64,000 bases of DNA from Rhizopus sp. PT2906 (Eukaryota; Mucoromycota; Mucoromycetes; Mucorales; Rhizopodaceae), in the NCBI GenBank assembly GCA_025529335.1, contig JAMYHX010000117.1:1-64000 (forward strand). Direction: 5' to 3'. A program made the translations under genes and the position numbers. Below the pieces are notes generated by a model that saw only the letters and a program-made list of their open reading frames with translations, was not told where the DNA came from and made no database searches. Each line of letters opens with the position of its first letter. Within the stretch, counting starts at the first letter, position 1. Shown here piece after piece: positions 36,811 to 48,072 of the stretch.

Positions 36811-39426
36811 TTAAAATCTTGAAGGAGTCCAAATTCCACCACCGGGAGTTAACCCAGTGTATCCGGGAACGACAGGTTCATCTAAAGGCAGGGAATTGAA
36901 AATGGATCGAAGATTACTGTTATCGGGCATAGAACCACTCGAGGACTGAGCAGAGGTCGAAGCCGAAGGTATGGGGCCATCGATATCCTGAGTGACAGGG
37001 GTCCAAGGTAAAGGGTTATCGAGCACATTAGTAGAAGATAAGATATACGAAAGATCCATGTTGGGCATTGTCTTGTCGTCTTCGTTCAAGGTAATATTAT
37101 GTTCTTTCAAATGTTCAACAAGCACATTAAGAGCGTCTGGCAATTCTGTTTCTATTTGATTGAGCTTGAGGTGCAGCCGGATGACGCCATCCTCATTCGC
37201 ATAGGGTAACGTATCTACTTTAATCTGGTATTTCTGGAGAAAATCGGAAACGACCTTTTCCTGAAATGCATCAGAGGAAATCAAGCTTGGGAATGAGCGG
37301 GGTATGTAGAGGTGATAGATTTCGGGTACAATAGTTTCGAGCATAGAGCATGCAGTGGGAATATGGGCTTCGGGGCCCAGAAGGGTGACATAGTTGCAAC
37401 CCAACTCGTTATCTGGCCAGAGCACGCGTGTGTTTGTCTTTTTGCCAATGTCTTCCGAGATATAGTCTGCCTGATACTTGTGGATCAGCTCACGATGTAG
37501 TGTAAAGGGCACCTTGACATGCTTGCTCACATAGCTTCTGTCCTTGGGCTGCACCAGTTCCATGACGGCGTGCCTGAGGTTATCCAAATTGATCTGGTTC
37601 TTCATTGGTGTTCTCGCAACCACGTTGTCCTCATTGTTGTAGTATCCACCCAGGGCGGCAAATTCTTCGGTGTTTGAAAATTTGACAAACACGCCATACC
37701 GTTTCATAATCCGTTGAATGTTTTTCCCGCCAACGCCAATGATTCGCTTATGATAAGATTCTGGAACATAAAATGAAATTTCGGCAGGGAGTTCTTCCTG
37801 GAGCAAGGTGAGTCCGTCAAGAGCCTTGGTGAAACTGGTGCTCTCAACCTCGATCACAAAATTGTAGTCGTTGATGGACGATGAAAACTTGATTTTGGCA
37901 CCTGAAGTGCGCATGATCTTGTTGATCTTGCCGTTCTTCTTGCCCGAAATGAAGTCACGGTGATCATTGGATGATTCCACTCGGAAGATTGTTTGATGAT
38001 GGAAAATTTGAAGGAATTGCATCTCTTGAAGTCGCTGGTACACGTTGCGAATGGCTCGTTCAGAGCCCAAGACCTCGATGCAGCTCTGTTCGGCCCTGTA
38101 GAGCACTTCGGAGCCAGAGATGCGTGAGAGGTCGGATACAAAGGTGGCCAAGTGAAGAGGCGAGTTGAAAAAGGATGCACGATTCTCGAGAGATTCTGAG
38201 TCTTCCGTGTGGTTAAAGTAAAACGAGGCCTCGTAAATGCTACAGGCTTGTAAGTTGAGTGAACGGAGCGTACGTTCGGCATTCACTCGATTTTCTGCAT
38301 AGACTGTGACCTTGGTCTTGCCAGAGCCGAGAGGAGGAAAGAGAATGTAGGCACCTAAAGAAGGAGAATTAGACCGTGTTTGGTTTCTATGGGTACATCA
38401 TAGTTACCATTGTCATGCATTATTTTACGTAAGTCATCACGACGATGTAATAAAAGCCAGTCTATTTTCCTCGAAGACAAATCTGTATCCTTGTGATACA
38501 TGGATTTGGCCTATATGGAATGTGTAAATGCATATACATGTACGCATTTGGTATAATGGTTGTTTACCTTTTGAACTGCGAGTTTATTCAGCATATCCTT
38601 CACTCGTGCAACCTGACTTGACTTTTCGCCTGTGATGTAAATCTTGGCTTTATAGTCATCATCCTCAGAAGGTCGTTGAAGGAAAGGTGAAGGAAAATAT
38701 ATGTTGGTGGATGTCTCTTCGATGATGGGTAATAGACCACAACGCTTTCTACCACATATCAAATAGTGTAGCTTTAAGGGTAATTCCACTACATCTGTCT
38801 TTAGGTTGTTTTTCTATCATCGATGTCGGAAATTTAATTGTTTTTTTTTTTTTTAGTTTATTGTTTTTGATTACCTTTTCATCTAACAAGACAAGCACAC
38901 GTACGCGACACTCTTCTACTTGTTGAGGTAGTCCAATCATTTCAATTCGTGTCGGATTGTCTGATAAAAGCGAAGAGTGGTGTTGTTTTGGAGGAATGAC
39001 ATTGATCTTGACATTTAGCAAGTTGACAAGATCTGTGAAAAGATCGGCTGAAATGTCACTGACAAGTGAGATCTGAAGCGTCATTTTTATCTATCATAAG
39101 GGTGTTATCAATTTTGAACATACGAATATATTGTTGTGTATATTCCTCACCTTTAAGGAGGATTGATTAAGTAAATCGCCGCGAGCCTTCAAAAGGGCAT
39201 CTTGTACTCCACCTGTCATCGATATGTTGTAACCAAAGCCAGGTGTATCGAGAAGTGGCATGGATGCTTTTATTTTGGTATTTGTTACCAAGTTGATCTG
39301 ACATCCTCGAGCAAGACTAATGTGCTGACAAGCCTCCCTGACTTTTTGAACCGTCGTTGGCTCATCCTGATCATCAAATATGTATTGAGTTGATATTGGT
39401 GGTGCGTAGCAAAATGATAATGCCAT
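36811..39426 (-). CDS. Multi-KH-domain RNA-binding protein
   Basis: Five exons (39426-39151, 39090-38875, 38798-38568, 38510-38408, 38354-36811) give 789 aa. Several KH-type units can be seen. The clearest has the GxxG loop in SYHKRIIGVGGKNIQRIMKR; an earlier unit has DFISGKKNGKINKIMRTSGA; and the N-terminal exons show degenerate KH folds (for example IEMIGLPQQVEECRVRVLVL). The C-terminal 100 residues are Ser/Pro-rich and end TGLTPGGGIWTPSRF. It should bind single-stranded RNA. It resembles the long KH proteins conserved across filamentous fungi (Bicaudal-C/vigilin-like in arrangement). Exact orthology is unknown. Confidence 0.85.
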
Positions 39427-40002
39427 AATTGAATTTTTTAATTGTTTTATATTTGTTTTATACGTTTTCTAATAAAAAAAATAAAATAAAAAAAAAAGGA
39501 AAAAAAATTATTAAATGCAAAAAAAAAAGTTTCTCTCAGTAAAGAAACATAGTGAATGGGGCAAAAGAGCGACTTGTAGCTCTTCAAAGGTCACTGGGAG
39601 GGGTGTGAGCGACCGTTCTTTTAAAATTTATGGTACATATCCAATCACGCTTGTTTCTATAAGAACATCTTCTTTTTGTTTTTTTGCTGCTATTGTCATC
39701 AACGTCACAGCGCATGCCTCATTTCATTTCCTATTTTGATAAACAATAAACAGCAAAAATTGTAGCTTACGTCACCGGGACAAAAAAAGAGAGAAAGAGG
39801 ACACCTTTCAGAAAGTGTTCAAGCACAACAATAAGTGTGTAACCAGTTTTGGCATTGTTATTCGTACAACTTCCCACTTTTAGTAATCATAAATCTAGCC
39901 AATCATATTAAAGGAGAATGCTAAGGAAACTTTTTTTTTTTTGGTTCTTCTGTTTCTTTTTTTCTTAATAAATCCCTTGTGTACAACAACATTTAGTAGA
40001 AA
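39427..40002. other. Divergent promoter region, KH gene and DnaJ gene
   Basis: A/T-rich spacer with A runs at 39,473-39,530 and a T run just before the DnaJ start. A 74-codon plus frame at 39,515 is not supported by composition. Confidence 0.4.
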
Positions 40003-41254
40003 ATGGTCAAGGATACAAAATTTTATGACCTTTTGGGTGTTGGTCCTAATGCTTCAGAAAGTGAACTTAAAAAGGCTTACAGAAAATTGGCACTAAAATA
40101 TCACCCCGATAAGGTATATGATTGACATCACTAATTAATATGTATTAATTCTGTAATAGAATCCGGAAGCTGGTGACAAATTTAAAGAAATCTCACATGC
40201 ATATGAAATTCTTTCTGATCCTGAAAAACGTCAAATGTATGATCAGTTTGGCGAAGAAGGTCTGAACGGAGGACCTGGCATGGGCGGCATGGATGCGGAA
40301 GACCTCTTTGCCCAATTCTTTGGAGGATTCGGCGGTGGTCGTCGTGGACCTAGTGGCCCTCGCCGTGGCAAGGACATGGTTCATGCTCTCAAGGTGAGCC
40401 TTGAAGATCTTTACAATGGCAAGACCAGCAAATTGGCTCTTCAGAAACACATTCTTTGTCCCAAATGTAACGGAAAGGGTGGTAAAGAAGGCGCAGTTCG
40501 TAAATGCCAATCCTGTAATGGTCAAGGTATTCGCATCATCACTCGTCAGATGGGACCCATGATTCAACAGATGCAACAACCCTGTGGTGACTGTCAAGCA
40601 ACTGGTGAAGTGATTGACGAAAAGGACCGTTGTACCGAATGCCGCGGTAAGAAGGTGGTAGGCGAAAAGAAGATCCTTGAAGTCCATATTGACAAAGGTA
40701 TGCGTGATGGACAAAAAATTACTTTCTCTGGGGAAGGCGATCAGGCGCCTGATATCATTCCTGGTGACATTATCATCGTCATTGACGAGAAGCCTCATCC
40801 TCACTTTAAGCGTCAGGGTGATGACTTGGTCTATGAAGCCAAGATTGATCTCCTCACAGCTCTCGCAGGTGGTAAATTCGCTATACCTCACCTTGATGAT
40901 CGTGTCCTCATGGTATCCATACTACCGGGTGAAGCTATTAAGCCTGGTGAGATGAAGGTCATTCCTGATGAGGGTATGCCTGCTCATCGTACTCACACTC
41001 GTGGTCATCTCTTTATCAAATTTGTTATTGACTTCCCTCCACCAAACTGGACCGCACCTGAAAATATTGCTGCTCTTGAACAAATCTTACCTCCTCGTCC
41101 TGCTCTACCTTCCTTTGGCGATAAACACGTTGATGAAGTTGTCATGGCTGATGCTCAACCTTATCAAACTGGCCCATCTGGACGTAATCAAAATGCTTAT
41201 GATGAAGATGAGGAAGATCATCACGGTCCTGGCGTGCAGTGTGCTCAACAGTAA
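40003..41254 (+). CDS. YDJ1: Type I DnaJ co-chaperone, farnesylated (Ydj1/DNAJA-like)
   Basis: Hsp40 that delivers clients to cytosolic Hsp70 and stimulates its ATPase. Two exons (40003-40113, 40160-41254) encode 401 aa. The J domain has YHPDK at residues 33-37, ending exactly at the exon junction. A Gly/Phe-rich segment ([17 protein letters not shown]) follows. Four zinc-binding repeats are complete: [24 protein letters not shown] and CTECRGKK. A client-binding C-terminal domain follows, and the protein ends CAQQ, a CaaX box for farnesylation and membrane attachment as in Ydj1. No heat-shock element was verified in the upstream region. Confidence 0.96.
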
Positions 41255-41423
41255 TATAAAACACATACATTTCATTTTAGACTCTACATCAATGAAATTC
41301 TCTCTCTCTCTCTCTCTCTCTTGTAAAATTTTCTCTTTTTTTTCTATATCATTCGTTTTAACGTGTGTGTATGTAACTCCTTTCATTTCATTTTTCACAA
41401 TAAAAAAATAGGCTTTTTTATTT

Positions 41424-42916
41424 TTAAGAAAGTTTGGCTGCCTTTTGATATAAGCTAGAAACAACCTTATCAACCTGCTTCAATGTTTCCACAGCACTTT
41501 CATACGTCTTGTCTTCTTCAGGCTCATCAAACACGATCAAGCAGCCTGCTCCTTGGTCAAGGATACCATGAAACTTTTTATCCAAAATCATTTGAGACAG
41601 CTTTGCCTCTACTTGTGGTGTAGGCAACTTGACCATTTCAGCAATATGACTGATTTCTACACGAGAGAAAGGTTCAATGATACGAACTAAATTCTGTTCC
41701 AGTAAGGTGTCATATAATGCTGCAAGTTGGTTACGAATAATAGGGTCATCGTTTAATTCTGCAATTACAAGTTAGTACAAGTCATTTATTTTCATTATTA
41801 TTATTACCTTTTGTATAGGTTGCTAAAGCTGTTTCAAATTCTTGAAGGTTTCTATTCTTGTGAGCTTGAGCCACTGCCTTCATAGCCTCAATCTCTGTAC
41901 CAGCATATCGTAACGCCACCTTACCGCCAATGATGGAATGAACATCCTCTGTCTATTCGAAATGGTTAGTTATACCAAAAGGATAGCCATAGAGAGCACT
42001 TACCAAATTGAGCATAATCTTACATAGCAACATGTACTTTAAGGCCAAGACAGCCTTGGGATCATCTTGACTCGAGAACCCTTCAAACGTTTCAAAAAAG
42101 TAAGAGTAGGCTGTCTTGTAATCCTTATCTTCAGCATGCAGAATACCTGACTGCATGTCCAAGGCAGCCTGTAAGAGTGGAGGACAGTAGATGGAATTGG
42201 CTGAAGTACGAGCTGAGGTCAGGGCAGCACGAGCCTTGGGCAAATTTCTCAGCGCATGACACACACGACTCTCGAGCAGCTGAACCTCAACAAGGACCAT
42301 TTTGTCATCCAAGCGTTTGAGTTCCTTCAAGAGCTGTGCAATCAATGTCAAACTCTCATGGTACATTTTGTTTTCCAAGTAGAGCGCGACCAAACGTGTC
42401 TCTAATGCTTGCTTTAAAAAGAGACGTTTCTCTTGAATGCACCAATCAATGTTTTCTTTGCAAATTTCAATTTGAAGCGGAAGACAGTTGGGAATGTCAC
42501 TAAAGTAATTAACCAATGTACGAACTAGAGAGAGATGACGTTAACACATTGTATACTCTTTTCTTATTCTCTGCCTCCTTACTAAGTTTAGCTGTTTTTG
42601 CTTTGGCAATGGTCAACATGAAAGGACGTGAGGAACGAATTAACTGTGCGAGCTCTTGAGAAAGACTAAAATAAGTTAACATCTAGCTTTTCATTTTCTT
42701 TGAAATAATACTTTACTGAAGATCGCGATAAACTTGTCCTAATTGAGAAAGAGCATATTCTTGCTCTCTAATGATCTCTTCATTATTTGATGGTTGAGCC
42801 AAAATATCTCTGTAAGTTTCTATGGCTTCTTCAAACCGTTTAGCTTCTTTTGACAAATCAGCTTGTTGTAATTTTTGACTAGGTGTAAATTTTGTTGTTG
42901 ATGTAGTAGAGACCAT
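41424..42916 (-). CDS. RPN6: 26S proteasome lid subunit Rpn6 (PSMD11)
   Basis: Five exons (42916-42717, 42665-42583, 42524-42004, 41952-41808, 41758-41424) encode 427 aa, the usual size. The N-terminus has TPR-like helices ([20 protein letters not shown]), followed by an alpha-solenoid ([40 protein letters not shown]). The C-terminal PCI domain ([40 protein letters not shown]) ends in a helix ([17 protein letters not shown]). Rpn6 braces the lid to the core particle. It is divergently arranged with RPN7. Confidence 0.95.
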
Positions 42917-43114
42917 TGAAGTACACGCAAAAGAGAAGAAAGAGAGGAAAAAAAAAGCAATTTAACTTCAGATGACTGCACTTCTAACGATAATAAGCAG
43001 TGAGAGGGGGGGGGATTACGCGTTCACAGTCACTGAGCTTTAAAATATCAAAATGACGAACTTTCCTGCTCATATGAATACCATTTATACTTTTTCTTTA
43101 CATCCAATTTCCGC
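42917..43114. promoter_or_regulatory. Shared 198-bp divergent promoter of RPN6 and RPN7
   Basis: The two start codons lie only 198 bases apart on opposite strands, so both proteasome-lid genes must share control DNA. It contains a G run (43,006-43,014) and a poly-purine stretch near RPN6. No yeast-type PACE element (GGTGGCAAA) was found on either strand. Confidence 0.6.
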
Positions 43115-44319
43115 ATGTCGAACATTGCTGACGAGAATCAAATTCCTAAAATCCCAGACCTTTACCTTGCTGTAGGTTGACAAAAAGCAAAAACGTTACA
43201 AATAGCTCACATTTTGGTGTAGCATTATCGTTTCTTAATCAATCAAGGTCCTGTAGAACTTAGGGAAGAAGCCAAGACAAAGCTTTTTGAGGCTATCAAA
43301 GAGAACAGTAAGAGGAGCTTATGTTAAACATGGACAGCATGCTGATATATTTACTATATTAGACATGGCACCTTTTTACAAGATCATGGTTGAAGAATTA
43401 CAGGTACCCTTAGACCAATCCTTTTATAATCAAATGGTGGCAAAGAATGAAGAAGAGTTGAAGCGATTGGACGAAAAAGCCAAAAATGCCGAACAGAATG
43501 AAGGCGAAACAGAAGTGAATGAGGCATTATTAGCAAAGGCAGACTACTATGCCAAAATTGGCGACAAAGTATATGTCATAAGCATCTTTTTGTTCTTTTT
43601 CTTATCATTTTGTATATGTAGGAAAGCGCGCTTGCTGCCTATGATTCTCTGTTAAAGCGATCGATCACGACGGGTACACGCATCGATATCATCTTTACCT
43701 TTGTTCGTATTGGTTTCTTCTTTAACGACAACAACCTTGTTCGTACCAATATTGAAAAACTACGAGAACTGATTGAACAAGGTGGTGACTGGGACCGTCG
43801 TAATCGATTAAAGGTATATGAAGGCGTCTACTTGATGTCCATTCGTGATTTCAAAGGAGCAGCTGCCCTCTTTGTCGACACCCTCAGTACATTTACGAGC
43901 ACGGAGATTATGTCCTATCAAGATTTTGTCAAATATGCTGTCTTGACCAGTTTAATCAGCATGAAGCGTGTAGATATTAAAAAGAAGGTAAATTTTCTTA
44001 AATAAGTACGTCCCAAAGCTCATCATTCTTTATGTAGATCTTGGACGCTCCTGAAGTCTTGGAAGTGATTTCTGATATTCCCCACCTTGAAGATTACATG
44101 AATAGTCTATACAACTGTCAATACTCACAGTTCTTCCGCTCATTAGCAAAAGTTGAAGAGGCACATTTGCGTTCCTCACGTTACCTATTGCCTCACATGC
44201 GTTACTACACTCGTGAGATGCGTATCTTGGCTTATGCTCAATTATTAGAAAGTTATCGATCCTTGACAGTTGCCAGCATGGCACAAGCATTTGGTGTGAG
44301 TGAGGATTATATTGATAGG

Positions 44320-44353
<34 letters not shown>

Positions 44354-44562
44354 TAAAGAGACACACGGTATTAACCCTTTATACTAGGGATCTGTACAAG
44401 TTCATTGCAGCTGGCCGTCTTAACTGCGTTATTGATAAAGTGAATGGTATTATTGAAACAAATAGACCTGATGCAAAGAACGCTCAGTACCAATCAGTGA
44501 TCAAGCACGGCGATGTCTTGTTGAATAGAATTCAGAAATTAAGCCGAGTTATTGATGTTTAA
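43115..44562 (+). CDS. RPN7: 26S proteasome lid subunit Rpn7 (PSMD6)
   Basis: Six exons (43115-43171, 43223-43307, 43363-43568, 43622-43987, 44038-44318, 44388-44562) encode 389 aa, equal to human PSMD6. Signature stretches include [20 protein letters not shown] at the N-terminus, [40 protein letters not shown], and the C-terminal PCI domain ([40 protein letters not shown]). It is a structural lid subunit that contacts Rpn6. The last intron contains an AT dinucleotide repeat (about 44,322-44,352). Confidence 0.96.
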
Positions 44563-45170
44563 TTGTTCTAATAATAAAAACATGACGCCTATGTGCCCCT
44601 CTTACTATTTTTACTCTATGAATTGGAAATTTGTGAGGATAAAATCACTGACATTATAAGCATGAAATTGTAGGTTGAACGGTAACTTGTGTGAATCTGT
44701 TTGACTGAGTACTTGCTTCATATGCTTCATTTATGGCCAGAGAAAAAGAAAAAGACTAAAAGGTAAAAGAAAATGAGGTTATTATATAATATATTTTCTC
44801 AGCTTTATCATTGGCTAAATAAAAAACAAGTAGTATCAATGCTACCATAGATCACACAAAAAGATCAGGCTATCTCTCTCAATGTGAACCACGTTATTTG
44901 GTTCAATTTCCGACGTAATTTGTTTTATTATGTAAAGTAGTAACATTGTCTTTCTTTTTTACTAGACTGTCTAAACTCTCGTTTTTTTCTTTCTTTCTTT
45001 TGATTTCTTTTTAAGGTAATAAGTGATATACATTAAAAGAGTGATGGGTAATTATAAGCAAGTGACAAAAAAAAAGGTTCCTTTTATCCTATAAATTATT
45101 GTCATATCTCGCGTATTAATACTCGTTAATTAAGTTTTGTGAATTTGTATAAATGTGTGTCTGTGCGCGG

Positions 45171-45193
45171 GTGTGTGTGTGTGTGTGTGTGTG
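45171..45193 (+). repeat. GT dinucleotide microsatellite
   Basis: About eleven consecutive GT units inside the gene-poor region, preceded by a degenerate GTGTGTCTGTGCGCGG stretch. Confidence 0.95.
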
Positions 45194-45478
45194 CATGTAC
45201 GTAAATATAAGAAAAAATGACAAAAGTGGTACAAGATTGACGTTTCAATCAAAAGATCTTGTCACATTATTGGATATAATAATTGATGGTCTAGCTTTTG
45301 ACAGACACAAGTGGAAAAAAAAGAAGGAAAAGGAAAGGGGGAAAAGGTGGAGAGTATACGGTCGAGAAGCGGAGAATGAGCCGAAGAGGGGTATGTAACC
45401 AGGTTCATATGAGAAAGGTAACCATTTATGTATCTATTCTCCTTTTTTGAGTCAAGGAAATTTTACAGAATCTAATGG

Positions 45479-45491
45479 GTTGCTAAGCAAC
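45479..45491 (+). promoter_or_regulatory. Palindrome GTTGCTAAGCAAC, possible RFX-type X-box
   Basis: A perfect 13-bp palindrome of the form GTTGCnnnGCAAC, the shape bound by RFX/Crt1 winged-helix factors. No gene starts nearby in the supported annotation, so its target, if any, is unknown. Confidence 0.3.
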
Positions 45492-48044
45492 GTCAGCAGA
45501 CAGGGTCATTAGTTCAAAAGTGGCGTCAAAGAGCCAAACATGTATGTCTGGAAGGGCGAAAAGTTAGCTGTTGTTGGGTGTGTGTAACTATGGTTTTTCC
45601 AGAATTACTTGCTTGGACCAAGGTAAGTGCCAAGAGAGAGAGAACGGGGAGCTATGACCACCATTTGAGTGGTCTAATTTGTACCACAAATCAGGGTATC
45701 ATCGTATGATAAGCGCAAGTAAGGTAATAAGAAAAGGAATAAGACTAAAAGAGAAAAATGGTAAAGTGAGCACGTGCGAGTAAAGACGTATTATTGTTTT
45801 CTAACTCATATATGTACGACTCGATGTGAGGGAATTGGCCAAAAAGTGGGAAACCTTACGATGGCACGCTTCTCCTACGACGCCTTTGGTATTTAGTGAC
45901 ATTAACCAATGTCGCTGTTTGATCTTGACAAAGAGAGAGAAAAGTCCCTGATTATCAACTATCTACAATAATTGACCATATTTGAGAAAAGAACAGGTGC
46001 AATTGCGTACACTGACCTTTCAGCAAAGTAATGATGGATAATTCGACGATGATATATCTTTTTATATATAGTTTGACATATTTCAAGTGACATTCTTAAC
46101 GTCTTACATGATATCGGTGGCTCTCATATTGTGCCACTTTTCAAAAACAAATAGAGATTTAAACCTCCTAATTTTATATAAATACCCATTACCGAACTTT
46201 TTCAGGGTTTCTTTCATTCTACTTTTCTTCTTTCTTTTCTTTATATCTGCCTATATCTGTCCTTCAAGCCAATTTAGAAGATACACGAAAAAAGAGATAG
46301 ATCGATATACTGCATATCCTCTTCTTACTGTATTCAACAAAGTTCAAAATGTAAATGATTGTCATTTTGGACACAGTATGCTAATGTCTATATAGAAACG
46401 ACTAGAACCCCCTTGAATACACAGTATATATGTATGATACCATTTTTCCATTAATTGTAGTATAGACAACGCCAATCTTGTGTGCAGATTCAAAATCTTT
46501 TTGTTTTGTGCTATACACTTTATACAAAACCAATGTTGATTGTAATGGATGATCGATTTCAATTGCTATGTAGACGACCACGCCCCAACAATCCAAAGCC
46601 CCCTCCACGTCCTGCTCCTCCTCGTCCAACTTCGCCAGAAAACTAATGTATTTATACTGTTGCCATTCATTGTCTTGAAATCAGACCTATATCCTAAAGT
46701 TGTTTGTATTTATTATATATTTATGTGTTTGTATATTTTTTTATGTTTTTACTCTATGCCATATTCTAAATAATAATATGTCTACTATATCCAAAAATAT
46801 GTGTACGTGGTAGATTTTGGGCCCTAATTGACACTCTTCCTTTTTTTGGGTTTGTCGTTATACTCATCTGTACTCACACCCACACAGAGGCCACTTTTTT
46901 TCCTTTTGATCGATTACACGTGCTTTTTTAAAAATGCAAATTCACGTTCTATGTACGCCAGCTCGTCTGTACACTGCAGATGGTGTTTCCTCTGATCTCT
47001 TGAGCCATCAAGCATTTGTTTTCTAATACGTTTGAATAGTGTATATAAACGATGTTTAGTTATTTGGATATGCCTACATAAAAATGCGCTATTGTATTTT
47101 GATATACTCTCTCTAGATTTCAAATGGAGCTAAGTATAAGGAACAAGTTAGATCACAGAAAGTTTAAAACAGAAGGTATACTTATTTTTTTTTAGAAACG
47201 CTGTTATAATGACTATATAGAAAATCATCATGTTATAGTAAGAGGGCACGCGTTTTTTGTTTTGTCATGGTAACTACAGCTTTGCAATCAAAGCGGATCG
47301 GCCAAGTGGGAGATTAGTAACCTTATGTTGACAACATTGACACAAAATATAGCTAATATAATCTCGATTGTATGACGATAATTCCATTTGACAGATTTAA
47401 AAGATAAAGTGCCAAAGATTCACATTTTTGGGTTATGGTTTGTTCCATGACGGTTCAGTCTTATGCACACGCTTTCTTGTAGCATGTTGCACATCAATAC
47501 GCACAAACATCTATCTTCTCGCTTTTTTGTTCATATGCAATCGATTGTTTGTCACACACGCATAGAATGAAACTCTATCTTTGGAAAGCAAGCCCTCTCA
47601 GTGCGTAAGTTCGTTTTGCCTACCTTGTCTTTAACTTATTTCCTCATTGTGTTTGATATAAAGATTATCTCTAGGGTGAACGTGTGTTTTGATTGCACTT
47701 TAGCTTTATAAGATCCATTATCAATCTCGACAAGAAGAAACTATTGAAGTCGTAGTTGATATTGTTTTCTTATATTTTTCTTGTTCTTAAGTCTATATAT
47801 ACATATACTATTATACTCAACATATTATATCATCTTTACTAAAGCAATATGTTGCTTCTGTTTTACTCCAACGTGGTCGAGAGGAACAAACCTAAAGAGA
47901 CCTTGAAATAACTAAACTCCAGGCTGCCAAACTTATATTCTCTCCTTTTTATTTTTTTTCTTTGCTTGGATGTAATTTAAAAAAAAGAAAAAATAAAGAA
48001 ATTGAAAAGTTGATCTAATAGGCGGGTTTCTTTTTTTATTTTTT

Positions 48045-48072
48045 ATTCTTAGAATTTTTGAATTCTAAGAAT
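48045..48072 (+). other. Perfect 12-bp inverted repeat (hairpin)
   Basis: ATTCTTAGAATT (48,045-48,056) and AATTCTAAGAAT (48,061-48,072) are exact reverse complements with a TTTG loop. Each arm is itself nearly palindromic, so alternative pairings exist. The role is unknown: a transcription end, an RNA stem or a protein-binding site. Confidence 0.6.

Noticed and set aside
40193..40891. 232-codon minus-strand frame
   Set aside because: Antisense of the DnaJ gene, with no domain of its own.
45153..45398. 81-codon frame starting in the GT repeat
   Set aside because: Begins with repeat-encoded Cys/Val and continues in low-complexity Lys-rich sequence; no support.
47569..47930. Possible small spliced gene (MKLYLWKASPLS ... 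QYVASVLLQRGREEQT)
   Set aside because: No combination of acceptable splice sites joins the pieces in one frame.
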